Below are positions 1 to 8,194 of a stretch of DNA of 64,000 bases, in pieces. Made by a program: the position numbers and the translations under genes. This DNA comes from Curvibacter lanceolatus ATCC 14669. Its GTDB lineage: Bacteria; Pseudomonadota; Gammaproteobacteria; Burkholderiales; Burkholderiaceae_C. Where the stretch lies: the NCBI RefSeq assembly GCF_000381265.1, contig NZ_KB906272.1, positions 1 through 64,000 of the forward strand, in the 5' to 3' direction. Position 1 is the stretch's first letter, and each line of letters opens with the position of its first letter. A model generated the notes under the pieces. That model had not been told where the DNA came from, searched no databases, and was given only the letters and a program-made list of their open reading frames with translations.

Positions 1-507
1 CGCCAGATCGAGCGCGCCGCCATGCTCATCCGCATGGGCGCCCGCATGCAGGTCCTCGAATCCGAAACCTCCCTCTCCTACGAGCGCCTCATCCGCCTGT
101 ACAAAGAGATCGCCGGCAAGTCCCCCTCCAAGGGCCAGTTGCCCTTCTCCACCGACTGGTTCCTCACCTGGCAGGAGAACATCCACTCCTCGCTGTTCCT
201 CAACATCTACGAGTACCTGTCCAAGGCCGCCGACATGGACAGCATCGACCTGCTCACCAAGGCCTGGCGCCTGTACAACGAGCAGGTCCAGGCCGCCGAG
301 ATCGAGCCCCTGCTGTCCTTCACCCGCGCCTGGCGCCTGGTCAAGTTCGTCGACGCCGACATGCTCACCATGACCGCCTGCTCGCGCTGCGCCGGCAAGT
401 TCGTCACCGAGCCCTACGAGAACGCACGCCACTTCCTGTGCGGCCTGTGCAACCCCCCGGCACGCGCCGGCAAGAGCAAGGCCAGCGGCGCACTCATGGT
501 GCACTGA
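1..507 (+). CDS. flhC: Flagellar transcriptional activator FlhC (5' end outside the window)
   Basis: FlhC pairs with FlhD to form the FlhD4C2 activator of class II flagellar promoters. The frame is open from base 1, so the N-terminus is missing; 168 residues remain of a protein usually about 190 long. The C-terminal part carries the two Cys pairs that bind zinc in FlhC, seen here as CSRC and CGLC about 22 residues apart, after the family segments STDWFLTWQENIHSS and AWRLVKF. The gene ends in a TGA followed by a strong hairpin terminator, and no motA or motB gene follows, which is the common neighbour in Burkholderiales. Identity is clear from the motifs; only the missing 5' end limits the call. 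Confidence 0.93.
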   Translation, partial: RQIERAAMLIRMGARMQVLESETSLSYERLIRLYKEIAGKSPSKGQLPFSTDWFLTWQENIHSSLFLNIYEYLSKAADMDSIDLLTKAWRLYNEQVQAAEIEPLLSFTRAWRLVKFVDADMLTMTACSRCAGKFVTEPYENARHFLCGLCNPPARAGKSKASGALMVH

Positions 508-525
508 CACCTCTCCTCCCCACAA

Positions 526-566
526 GACAAAACGCCCCGCCGGCTTGCGCCGCGGGGCGTTTTGTC
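526..566 (+). terminator. Rho-independent terminator after flhC
   Basis: A perfect 15-bp stem (526-540 with 552-566) encloses an 11-base loop. The arms begin GACAAAACG and end CGTTTTGTC, so the GC-rich core is flanked by A and T runs and the hairpin can work in both directions. It starts 19 bases after the flhC stop codon and closes the flhDC transcript. Confidence 0.9.
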
Positions 567-1021
567 GTCTGGGGCGGCGAAATCGATGCCGTCACCTGCG
601 AGTGCGCAGATATTCAAAGCCACTGATATTCAAACCGGCCAGCGCGCGCCGGTGAAAACCTGCCGGCTTGGTCATGGCCGGGCACCGCAGACGCCTACAA
701 AAGCCGTACCGATAAAAATCCGGCTTTATATCAACGCGCTTACATAAACCCTGATACGGGCAACCCATGGGCATCCATCAGGCGATGCTGCCTGGGTGTG
801 CGTCAGTCGTGACGGGCGCCTGGTAAAGAAATTGAATGCAATATGTATCCAACCTGTAAATATAAATTTAATAATTTAAATATGTACCTGGAAAATGTTT
901 GTTTGTATTTTGATACATGCATTTTCATCCGGAATTGAAGCAAATCCAGCGGGTTTATCAAACGCCAGTTTCCGGGTCTGAAACCTACGATTCAGACACC
1001 CCAACTCTCTGGAGAAAACCC
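567..1021. other. Intergenic region with an AT-rich island, no gene seen
   Basis: No credible gene fits between the flhC terminator and the GTG start at 1022. The stretch holds a direct repeat of GATATTCAAA at 609-618 and 625-634. From about 825 to 935 it becomes strongly AT-rich, with runs of alternating A and T, in sharp contrast to the GC-rich surroundings. A weak promoter-like pair is TTGAAT at 832-837 and TGTAAA at 855-860, 17 bases apart. Such AT islands often mark promoters bound by nucleoid proteins; that role here is an inference. Confidence 0.6.
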
Positions 1022-1555
1022 GTGAGCACCATCAACACCAGCGCCGCCTATTCGGCTGGGCTGAGCCCCTACGAGATCAACAACAAGGCCTATGGGCCGG
1101 TCGTCGCCAGTGCCATCGGCCTGGTCGATGGGGCTTCCGAGGCCGCCAGCGCGGTCTACAACTTCAGCGCCGAGAGCCTGCAGGCGCTCAGCGACTCCAT
1201 CAGCGGGGGCGCGGATTCGGTCAGCGCCAGCTTCAGCGACGCCGCCACCGCCGTCAGCAACAGCGTGGAAAGCGTGGTCAACACCGTCAGCGATGCGGCC
1301 AGCGAGGGCCTGCAAGCCGTCGAAGACCTGGGTACCTCGGTGAGCAACACAGCCAGCGAAGTCACCAGCGCCGTCAGCGATGCCTTGAGCAGCGCGACCC
1401 ATACCGTCACCGACGCCGTGAGCAGCGCTGCCAGCAGCGTGGGCGATGCAGCCAGTTCGGTGGGCAACAGCATCAGCGACTCGGCCAGCAGCATTGCGGC
1501 CTACGTGACCCTCGGCGCCCTGGGCACCAAGAGCCTGCTCGACACCACCGCCTGA
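1022..1555 (+). CDS. Ser/Ala/Val-rich amphipathic repeat protein, unknown function
   Basis: I do not recognise this 177-residue protein. From about residue 40 to 165 it is almost only Ser, Ala, Val, Asp, Thr and Gly in loose repeats such as VSNSVESVVNTVSDAAS and SAVSDALSSATHTVTDAVSS, with hydrophobics every three to four residues. That pattern predicts long amphipathic helices like those of phasins, apolipoprotein-like or LEA proteins. It has no Cys, no signal peptide and few bulky residues. The GTG at 1022 is chosen because GGAG sits seven bases upstream; an in-frame ATG at 917 lies in the AT-rich leader and has no ribosome site. It is followed 25 bases later by a lipoprotein gene and then flgH, so the genes may be co-transcribed. 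Codon use matches the chromosome. The region is open in other frames too, but the ribosome site favours this one. Confidence 0.7.
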   Translation: MSTINTSAAYSAGLSPYEINNKAYGPVVASAIGLVDGASEAASAVYNFSAESLQALSDSISGGADSVSASFSDAATAVSNSVESVVNTVSDAASEGLQAVEDLGTSVSNTASEVTSAVSDALSSATHTVTDAVSSAASSVGDAASSVGNSISDSASSIAAYVTLGALGTKSLLDTTA

Positions 1556-1580
1556 CCCCACCTCACGCAGGAGACTCACC

Positions 1581-2177
1581 ATGAAGGCAAGACTGGCACA
1601 TCACCGTCCACCCGCACTGCGCCGCAACGCCCGCCTGACACGGACCCTGGCCCGACTGGGCACGCTGGGCCTGGCGGCGGCTCTGGGGGGCTGCTCCATC
1701 CTCAGCCCGGTCCCCTTGCTGGAACTGGCCAAGGGCACGGCCAACGTGACCAGCGTGGCCGTTCAGTCGAGCTCCGGCAAGGCCAGCGACACGGTCTATC
1801 ACCTGCACAGCACGGTCAAGACGGTGTGCATCGAATACAACCCCACGGCACCCGTGGCCGACGTGGTGCCTGCGCTGCAGCTGGAGTTGCGCAAGCACGC
1901 GATCGAGAGCCGGGTCTACCAGGCCAATGCCTGGAACCAGCATTGCCCAGTGTGGCTGCGCTACACGGCCTACATGGACTGGGGCACCCAACCCTACAAC
2001 GACGAGTTGCGGCCTTACGTCAACAACATCTCGCTGACCCTGCACAACGACCGGGGCCAGGTGCTGTCGACCAGCAACTACCGCTTTGATGGCGGCGGCT
2101 TCAACTCCAGCAAGTGGGCCTCGACCCGCGACAAGCTGGGCCCCGTGGTGACGGCCCTGGTCACCGGTTTCGAATGA
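1581..2177 (+). CDS. Conserved lipoprotein, unknown function
   Basis: A 198-residue exported protein with an Arg-rich N-terminus, a hydrophobic stretch and a lipobox LGGC with the lipidated Cys at residue 38. The mature part has a Cys-containing segment TVCIEYNP and aromatic-rich strands such as RYTAYMDWGTQPYNDE, with a C-terminal FNSSKWASTRDKLGP motif. I recall similar small lipoproteins in Burkholderiales genomes but know no assigned role. A clear GGAG site precedes the ATG. It lies 25 bases after the Ser/Ala-rich gene and 26 bases before flgH, which suggests one transcript and an outer-membrane or periplasmic task shared with FlgH. Asp or Ser after the Cys would hint at sorting: here the residue is Ser, which is compatible with transfer to the outer membrane. 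Confidence 0.8.
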   Translation: MKARLAHHRPPALRRNARLTRTLARLGTLGLAAALGGCSILSPVPLLELAKGTANVTSVAVQSSSGKASDTVYHLHSTVKTVCIEYNPTAPVADVVPALQLELRKHAIESRVYQANAWNQHCPVWLRYTAYMDWGTQPYNDELRPYVNNISLTLHNDRGQVLSTSNYRFDGGGFNSSKWASTRDKLGPVVTALVTGFE

Positions 2178-2203
2178 CGGCCCAGCGCGGCCAAGGAGCT
2201 TCC

Positions 2204-2917
2204 ATGCCTCAACTCTCACTCTCGTCCTCGCAGCGCCTGCTGATCCTGTGCGCGACAGCCTCCCTGCTCGGAGCTTGCAGCACCCCTACCCCGGTCAGCA
2301 CCGTGCCCGGCCCGCTGACCGCCACCCCGCTGGCCGCGCCCCTGAACATCGAACGGGCCAACACCGGCTCGCTGTTCCAGCCCGGCATGACGACCGCCTC
2401 GCTGTTCACCGACCGGCGCAAACCGCGCGCGGTGGGCGACACGCTCAAGGTCGACATCTCGGAAAGCATCAATGCCAGCAATGTGCTGACCACCGACAAC
2501 AGCCGCAGCAATGCGATGAGCACCAAGGGCCCCGGCGTCAAGGGCGTGGGCAGCGGCATCATCCGCTCGCTGCTGAACCTGGACGCCAGCGCCTCGGGCA
2601 GCGACTCGTACAAGGGCAATGGCAAGACCACCGATGTGAGCAGCTTCACAGGCCAGCTGACGGCCACCGTGATCAACGTGCTGCCCAACGGCAACCTGGT
2701 GGTGGCCGGCGAGCGCAGCGTGGCCCTCAATGGCGGGGTGCGCACCCTGCGCTTCTCGGGCGTGGTCGACCCCAAGGACCTGGCCTCGGGCAACGTGGTG
2801 GCCTCGGCTGATGTGGCCAACGCCCGCCTCGAGGTGGCCGGCCAGGGTGATGTCTCCGAAGCGGCCTCGCGCAACTGGCTGCAACGGGTGCTCACCAACA
2901 GCCTGTCGGTCTGGTAA
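2204..2917 (+). CDS. flgH: FlgH-like flagellar L-ring lipoprotein, outside a flg operon
   Basis: FlgH forms the outer-membrane L-ring around the flagellar rod. This 237-residue protein has a lipobox LGAC with Cys at residue 25, the GSLFQPG and SLFTDRRKPRAVGDTL family motifs, and the C-terminal core LPNGNLVVAGE and FSGVVDPKDL seen in all FlgH proteins. The last residues read NWLQRVLTNSLSVW, whereas classical FlgH ends in GWLQRFF and a Phe-rich tail, so the terminus is divergent. An AAGGAG site four bases before the ATG fixes the start. There is no flgG, flgI or other basal-body gene here; the neighbours are a lipoprotein and a chalcone-isomerase-like protein. It may be the only FlgH displaced from its operon, or a second copy with another ring-forming job. 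Confidence 0.85.
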   Translation: MPQLSLSSSQRLLILCATASLLGACSTPTPVSTVPGPLTATPLAAPLNIERANTGSLFQPGMTTASLFTDRRKPRAVGDTLKVDISESINASNVLTTDNSRSNAMSTKGPGVKGVGSGIIRSLLNLDASASGSDSYKGNGKTTDVSSFTGQLTATVINVLPNGNLVVAGERSVALNGGVRTLRFSGVVDPKDLASGNVVASADVANARLEVAGQGDVSEAASRNWLQRVLTNSLSVW

Positions 2918-2975
2918 GCGCCACAAGTGCGGCAGACCCAGATCTGCCGCCCGCCAACGCAAGAAAGGAAAGGGT

Positions 2976-3587
2976 ATGAAACAACACTTCATCCGATTGG
3001 GCCTGGCCCTCGGCTTGGCCAGCCTGGGGCCCGCGGGCCCGGCCCTGGCGCTCGATGTGGCCGGGGTGCATTTCGACGATCAGATCGTGGTGGCAGGCAA
3101 GCCGCTGCGGCTCAATGGGGCCGGCGTGGGCTACCGCTTCCTGTTCAAGGTGTATGCCGTGGGCCTGTACCTGCCCGAGCGTCGGTTCTCAGCCCAGGAG
3201 GTGATGGGCAACGACGAACCCCGCCGCATGGTGATCACGGCGCTGCGCGAGCTCAGCAGCAGCGACTTCAACGACGCCGTGATGAACCATTTCGGGCCGC
3301 GCGGTGAAGAGCCCGATGCCCGCGCCGCCCAGAAGGTGCTGCACCTGGGCCGCATCATCACCAGCCAGGCCCCGGTGTTGAAAAAGGGCGACAGCCTGAC
3401 GCTGGACTGGCAGCCCGGTCAGGGCATGAGCATGAGCTACAACCAGAACGTCACCCCCCTGCCCGGGCATGACGTGGGCTTCTACAACACCTTGCTGGCC
3501 ATCTGGCTGGGCGACAAGGCCTCGGACCCGACACTGCGCAGCCACCTGCTGGGCCGCCCCAGCGCCTCACGCGCCTCGGCCGACTGA
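2976..3587 (+). CDS. Secreted chalcone-isomerase-like protein
   Basis: A 203-residue protein with a cleavable signal peptide (about residues 1-25, ending ALA-LDVAG). It belongs to the bacterial chalcone isomerase-like family: after the signal come VHFDDQIVVAGKPLRLNG, a GYRFLFKVYAVGLYLPE strand and a helical middle, ending with a GFYNTLLAIWLGDK segment. In bacteria these periplasmic proteins seem to bind lipids or fatty acids rather than isomerise flavonoids; no enzyme activity should be assumed. The ATG at 2976 has AAAGGAAAGGG just upstream, and longer versions reaching into flgH are not needed. It follows flgH by 58 bases and converges with the minus-strand receiver-TPR gene, ending 29 bases before it. 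Confidence 0.83.
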   Translation: MKQHFIRLGLALGLASLGPAGPALALDVAGVHFDDQIVVAGKPLRLNGAGVGYRFLFKVYAVGLYLPERRFSAQEVMGNDEPRRMVITALRELSSSDFNDAVMNHFGPRGEEPDARAAQKVLHLGRIITSQAPVLKKGDSLTLDWQPGQGMSMSYNQNVTPLPGHDVGFYNTLLAIWLGDKASDPTLRSHLLGRPSASRASAD

Positions 3588-3616
3588 AGCCCCCGGCTCG
3601 GGCCATTCTCAGCCCG

Positions 3617-5389
3617 TCACTGGGGGTGCAGCCGCAACGAATCCGCCAGCGCATCAGCCCGGGCCGGCGCTGCGGCGGCCGCAGCGCTCTGGCTGCCCTG
3701 GGCACTGGCCAAAGCGCCCTGTCCCGTCTTGGGCTGCGCCTTGGCTGCCTCGCGGTCACGGATGCGCAACACCACGCCCCCAGCCGAACGCTCGCCCTCC
3801 TGCCCCAGCATGGCCCGGGCCGGGCCCACGCCGCAGCGCAGGCGCAAGGCATCGATCTGGCCTTGCAACTCGCCCGCCTGCCCCAACCGGGTCTGGTTGC
3901 GTGACACGATCTGGTGTGCCAGGTCGATCAGCTTGGTGTTCTGCGTGCGGCCGCCATCGTCCAGCAACTGCGCCACCGCGCCCTCGACATCGCCGCCCAG
4001 GCTGCGGCCCATGGCGGCTTCGGCCATGCCGTTGATCTGCTGCAGGCAGTCGCGCACCAGATCGGCATAGGGGGTGTGGCGCACGCAGGCATTGGCGATC
4101 AGTTCAGCCAGGCCCCGGGTGTTGGCAAAGCGCAAGCCCACCTGCCGCACCCAGCCCTCGGCCTCGTTGACGCGCAGTTCGCGCTCGGCCAGCACCGACA
4201 GCAGATTGCAGACGTTGCAGGCGGCCTCGAAGTCAAAGTCGGCGTCGTGCAGTTCGGCCGCCATGGCGCGCAAGCCCGCCAGCACCTCTTCATGACGGCG
4301 GTGCAGCAGGTGGCCCAGGATGTGCACCATGTCGCGGAAGCGGCGCACGCGTGCGCTGCCCGCATGGCGCTCGGCAAAGCGCGCCAGGTCGGCCACACAG
4401 CGGTCCAGGCCACGCCGATCGCGCTCATTGAGGTGGCAGAAGGCCAGCAGCACCAGCGACTGGAAGTCGAACAGCTTGGAGTTCACGCCCAGGATGCCGG
4501 CGCGGTTCAGGGGCAGTTTGGCATTGGCCAGGTCGCCGACGTAGTAGGCCATCATGCCGGTCTTCTGCAGGCGCGCCACCGACTCGGGGGTGAGGTCACT
4601 GGCACGCCGAAAGCTGTCCATGGCGCCGCCAAAATCGGCCATCTCGACCTGGGCCCGGCCCAGCACGTCGTAGGCATCGGCAAAACCGGTGTCGCGCTCG
4701 ATCAGCGCCTGCAGGCTGGCGACGGCCTTGGTCGACTGGCCGGCCTCGATCTGGGCCCGCGCCACCCCCAGCTCGGCCCAGGGCGCCGGGCGCAGCGCCA
4801 GCACCGCCCGGTACAAGGCTTCTGCCTCTTTCGGGCGGCCCTGGCGCAGCAGCAACTCAGCGCCAATGCGTGCCGCGTACAACCAGTAGGGGCCCTGGGT
4901 CTCGAAGCGCTGCAGGCACAGGTTGGCCGCTTCGTCGACCTGGCCGTGCTCCAGCGCCTCAAAGATCGGCAACAGGTGGCGCTTGCGCAGGCGTGCCAGG
5001 TTCAGGCGCTCGAACAACATGGACGGCGTGAAGGGCTTGAGCAGGTAGCCGTCGAGGGCCGACTCGGCCGCCTCGGACACGGCCGCGTACGACGCCTCGC
5101 CCGTGACCATGAAGAACACGGTGGAAAACGGCAGCAGGTGGGCGCGGCGCAAATCGTCCAGCAGGGTCTGGCCCGAATAGTGGTGCTCGGCAAAAAATTG
5201 CTCACACAGCACGAAATCGAACACCGTGTGCTCCAGCCGGTTGCGCGCATCCTGGATGCGGCTGCACTGGACCACTTCGCCCACGCCGAAGTCGCGCAGC
5301 TGCCGCACCAGGATCGAGCGCGAGGTGGTGTTGCCGTCAATGACCAGCGCCTTGGTGTTGGCAATATCTCGCGGGTTTTCAGTCGCCAT
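3617..5389 (-). CDS. Receiver-domain protein with TPR region; acceptor Asp replaced by Glu
   Basis: A 590-residue protein. Residues 13-130 form a CheY-like receiver: ALVIDGN at the start, a Thr at 96 in MVTGEAS, and the Lys at 118 in LLKPF. The acceptor site, normally Asp, is Glu63 in FVLCEQFF, and one acidic-pocket Asp is Gly19. Normal aspartyl phosphorylation is therefore unlikely, although Glu can mimic the phosphorylated state. Residues about 140-330 hold TPR-like helices (RPKEAEALYRAVLALRPAPWAELG; DAYDVLGRAQVEMADFGGAMDSF), followed by a long helical region and a low-complexity Ala/Gln tail. Receiver-TPR proteins of this type act as protein-interaction hubs in signalling. It diverges from the diguanylate cyclase gene, sharing a 422-base gap, which hints at a linked c-di-GMP or motility role. 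Confidence 0.85.
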   Translation of the reverse strand: MATENPRDIANTKALVIDGNTTSRSILVRQLRDFGVGEVVQCSRIQDARNRLEHTVFDFVLCEQFFAEHHYSGQTLLDDLRRAHLLPFSTVFFMVTGEASYAAVSEAAESALDGYLLKPFTPSMLFERLNLARLRKRHLLPIFEALEHGQVDEAANLCLQRFETQGPYWLYAARIGAELLLRQGRPKEAEALYRAVLALRPAPWAELGVARAQIEAGQSTKAVASLQALIERDTGFADAYDVLGRAQVEMADFGGAMDSFRRASDLTPESVARLQKTGMMAYYVGDLANAKLPLNRAGILGVNSKLFDFQSLVLLAFCHLNERDRRGLDRCVADLARFAERHAGSARVRRFRDMVHILGHLLHRRHEEVLAGLRAMAAELHDADFDFEAACNVCNLLSVLAERELRVNEAEGWVRQVGLRFANTRGLAELIANACVRHTPYADLVRDCLQQINGMAEAAMGRSLGGDVEGAVAQLLDDGGRTQNTKLIDLAHQIVSRNQTRLGQAGELQGQIDALRLRCGVGPARAMLGQEGERSAGGVVLRIRDREAAKAQPKTGQGALASAQGSQSAAAAAAPARADALADSLRLHPQ

Positions 5390-5811
5390 GGCTCACAAAC
5401 AGATGTCGTCACCAGTTGTAACAGGGATCTGGAGCGATCAAGCTGCAAAAGTTTGCCGTTCATGCCCTTCAAACGTAAAAGATCCGCGTTTTTGCGTTCT
5501 TTCGAGGCAAGGCGAACATCAGTGAACTTTCTGCTCGGGCCCGCGCGCCGAAGCCCGGCTGGCCGATGCCTGGAGCAGGCAGCTGACGGTGCGCCCGGCT
5601 CAGGCCTTGCCGGCTCTGGCCCCGGTGCCCGAACTTCGGCCCGGGCTGGCGTTGAACGGTCGCCTGAAGCTGATGCAGCGGACGACGCTGCAGACCCGGG
5701 TTTGGCATCCCAAGCCATGCCGGTGGACGATTGTCAGAAATTTACAGTAATGTTACTTTTCGGTCACAATCGACGCAGATCCCTCCCTCCTTCCCCGGCC
5801 TGCGGGCATCC
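5390..5811. other. Divergent intergenic region with a possible coding remnant
   Basis: The gap separates the receiver-TPR gene from the diguanylate cyclase gene. A plus-strand frame stays open from 5526 to a TAA at 5748-5750 with ordinary GC-rich codon use (residues such as LTVRPAQALPALAPVPELRP), but it has no good start codon and no family I recognise, so it may be the tail of a decayed gene. The last 60 bases before the ATG at 5812 become less GC-rich and could hold the diguanylate cyclase promoter. Confidence 0.4.
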
Positions 5812-6831
5812 ATGCGATACACAGAATCCAAGGCCCGCAGCGCCGAGTTGCTGCGACTGACACTGGCCAACATGGGCCACCACACAGCCGCCTTCAACCC
5901 CATCACGTTCACGGTGTGGTACGAGCATGCCGCCGGCATCAACCCCAAGCTGAATGCCGACATGAGCCTATGCCTGAGCAAGGGCCTGGCCATGGACGAC
6001 GAGATGATGCTGCGCCTGTACCGCGACCACATCACGCCGGCCGACACCGAGCAGATGGAGTTGATTGCCCATGAGATGCAGCGCCTGATGCGCAGCATGG
6101 CCGACTCGGCCGCGGCCACAGGCGAACAGGCCGGCACCTTCGGGCAACAGCTGACCGAGCTGAACCAAGCCCTGGCGGCCACCGAGGCCAGCCCCCTGAG
6201 CACCCAGGTGGCGCGCGCGCTGGAAGGCACCCTGGAGATGAAGGCGGCCGTCGACACCCTGCAGGTGCGCGTGAACCAGAGCCAAGACGAGATCAAGCGA
6301 TTGCGCCAGGACCTGGAACGCACGCGTGAAGAGGCCATGCTGGACCCGCTGACCGGCCTGCTCAACCGCAAGGGCTTTGACCAGCGCCTGCAGGCCCTGC
6401 TGAGCCAGGCGCCCGACTCCGGTGAAAGCCACTGCCTGGTGATGCTGGACATCGACCACTTCAAGCGGGTGAACGACACCCATGGCCACCTGATGGGTGA
6501 CCGCGTGATCCAGGGCCTGGGCGAGATTCTGCGCACCTCGGTGACCCGGCCCAGCCACGCCGTGGCCCGCTACGGCGGCGAGGAATTTGCCATCGTGCTG
6601 CCCAACACCAGCCGTGCCGAGGCCACCCAGATCGCCGAAACCATCCGAGCCCGCACCAAGGCCATGAAGCTGCGCAATCGATCGACGCAAGAGGTGGTGC
6701 TGACCGTCACCATCTCGAGCGGCATCGCCGCCCTGCGCCAGGGTGACGATGCGCACTCGCTGATTGCCCGTGCCGATGCCGCGCTGTATGCCTCCAAGAA
6801 GGGCGGACGCGACCGCGTGACCTGCCAGTGA
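5812..6831 (+). CDS. GGDEF diguanylate cyclase
   Basis: Makes cyclic di-GMP from two GTP. The 339-residue protein has an N-terminal helical domain (about 1-165) with no membrane segment, a coiled-coil linker ending KRLRQDLERTREEAML, and a GGDEF domain (about 170-335) with DPLTGLLNRKGF, DIDHFKRVNDTHGH and the active-site signature GGEEF at 255-259, so catalytic residues are intact. The inhibitory RxxD site normally five residues before the signature reads RPSH, so feedback inhibition by c-di-GMP is probably lost. The ATG at 5812 is preferred over a TTG at 5731, which runs through a non-coding-looking leader; no strong ribosome site is seen for either. The N-terminal domain (NPITFTVWYEHAAG) recurs before GGDEF domains in related bacteria, as I recall. 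Confidence 0.9.
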   Translation: MRYTESKARSAELLRLTLANMGHHTAAFNPITFTVWYEHAAGINPKLNADMSLCLSKGLAMDDEMMLRLYRDHITPADTEQMELIAHEMQRLMRSMADSAAATGEQAGTFGQQLTELNQALAATEASPLSTQVARALEGTLEMKAAVDTLQVRVNQSQDEIKRLRQDLERTREEAMLDPLTGLLNRKGFDQRLQALLSQAPDSGESHCLVMLDIDHFKRVNDTHGHLMGDRVIQGLGEILRTSVTRPSHAVARYGGEEFAIVLPNTSRAEATQIAETIRARTKAMKLRNRSTQEVVLTVTISSGIAALRQGDDAHSLIARADAALYASKKGGRDRVTCQ

Positions 6832-6860
6832 AGGGGGCTGGCGCCCCCTCCAGCCTGCGC

Positions 6861-8144
6861 TCAGTAGGTTTCGAGGTGCAGGCGGCCACCCTGGCGCAGG
6901 GCCGGGCCCACGCTGTCCCAGCTCAGGCCGGCCTGCTGGGCCACATCGCGCAGGGCCAGCACCACGCCCTCCTCCATGGCCTTGAGGCCGCAGACGAAGA
7001 AGCAGGTGTCGGGGTCGGCCAGCAACGGCGCCAGGTCGGCAGCGCGCTCGCGGATCAGGTCCTGCACATAGCGCTTGGGCGCGCCGGGCTGGCGTGAAAA
7101 GGCGAAGTGGATGTCGATGAAATCCTTGGGCAGGTTCTGCAGCGGGCCGAAGTACGGCAGCTCTTCGGGCGTGCGCGCGCCAAAGAACAGCATCAGCTTG
7201 CCACCCTCGAACTTGCCCGACTGGCGCAGCCGACGCCGCCACTCGGTCATGGCGCGCATGGGGGCGCTGCCAGTGCCGGTGCAGATCATCACGATGTTGG
7301 AGCGCGGGTGGTTGGGCATCAGGAAGCTGGCGCCAAACGGCCCGATCACCTGCACCTTGTCACCCACCTGCAGATCGCACATGTAGTTGCTGGCCACGCC
7401 CCGCACCGGCTGACCCTGGTGGTCTTCAAGCACGCGCTTGATGGTCAACGAGAGGTTGTTGTAGCCGGGGCGCTCGCCATTGCGCGGGCTGGCAATCGAG
7501 TACTGGCGGGCATGGTGCGGTCGGCCCTGGGCGTCGGTGCCCGGCGGGATCACGCCGATCGACTGGCCCTCGAGCACCGGGAACGGCAGGTGACCGAAAT
7601 CGAGCACCACGTGGTGGGTGTCGTAGTCGGTGCCCACCTCGGTGACCCGCACATTGCCGGCCACGGTGGCGGTGATGAACTTCTCGGGCGCCTTGGGGCC
7701 ATAGAGGTTGGTGTAGGCATGGGCGGCCGACCAGGGCGGCAGGGTGGCGCCATATTGGGCGCTGTTGAAGCGTTCGCCCTCACCCTGTCCGGCCGGCCCG
7801 GCGGGCGCGGTGCTGACGGCGGGGCCTTCAGCCGGCACGGCCGCTGCACCGGCGGCGGCCAGTTGTTCGGCACTGAGTTCATCGGGCAGCTCGTCCCAGC
7901 CCAGCTGGGCTTCGACCGTGTAGGCCAGCGAGCGCGGCATGTTGCGCCAGTTGTCGATCGACCCCGTGGGGCAAGGCGGCACACAGGCCATGCACAGATT
8001 GCACTTGTCGGCGTCGACCACGTAATTGCGCGAATCGTGGGTGATGGCCGCCACCGGGCAGGTGGCCTCGCAGGTGTTGCAGCGGATGCAGATCTCAGGG
8101 TCGATCAGATGCTGCCGGATGACTTGGGGTTCGCTCATGTCCAT
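6861..8144 (-). CDS. boxA: Benzoyl-CoA 2,3-epoxidase reductase subunit BoxA
   Basis: BoxA passes electrons from NADPH to the oxygenase BoxB, which epoxidises benzoyl-CoA. The 427-residue protein starts with two 4Fe-4S ferredoxin clusters ([13 protein letters not shown] near residue 19 and [12 protein letters not shown] near 48). An Ala/Pro-rich linker follows, then a ferredoxin-NADP reductase module with the FAD motif [11 protein letters not shown] and the nucleotide motif [10 protein letters not shown]. The C-terminal LHLETY carries the aromatic end typical of FNR proteins. It is the last gene of the minus-strand arm boxR-boxC-boxB-boxA. A terminator-like hairpin lies between boxB and this gene, so its expression may be lower than that of boxB or may come from its own promoter. 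A start two codons further in (8138) is also possible. Confidence 0.95.
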   Translation of the reverse strand: MDMSEPQVIRQHLIDPEICIRCNTCEATCPVAAITHDSRNYVVDADKCNLCMACVPPCPTGSIDNWRNMPRSLAYTVEAQLGWDELPDELSAEQLAAAGAAAVPAEGPAVSTAPAGPAGQGEGERFNSAQYGATLPPWSAAHAYTNLYGPKAPEKFITATVAGNVRVTEVGTDYDTHHVVLDFGHLPFPVLEGQSIGVIPPGTDAQGRPHHARQYSIASPRNGERPGYNNLSLTIKRVLEDHQGQPVRGVASNYMCDLQVGDKVQVIGPFGASFLMPNHPRSNIVMICTGTGSAPMRAMTEWRRRLRQSGKFEGGKLMLFFGARTPEELPYFGPLQNLPKDFIDIHFAFSRQPGAPKRYVQDLIRERAADLAPLLADPDTCFFVCGLKAMEEGVVLALRDVAQQAGLSWDSVGPALRQGGRLHLETY

Positions 8145-8194
8145 GGCTGTCTCGACTTGTTGTGGGCGTGGGGAGGATCAGGATACTGGGTGCG

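Noticed and set aside
992-1582. Minus-strand frame opposite the Ser/Ala repeat gene
   Set aside because: Its Gly/Ala/Asp/His composition follows directly from the repeat codons on the other strand, and no start signal is seen.
3914-5860. Long plus-strand open frame of about 650 codons
   Set aside because: It lies antisense to the receiver-TPR gene, has His/Gln/Gly/Val composition typical of a complement of GC-rich coding, and no domain. The minus-strand gene explains it.
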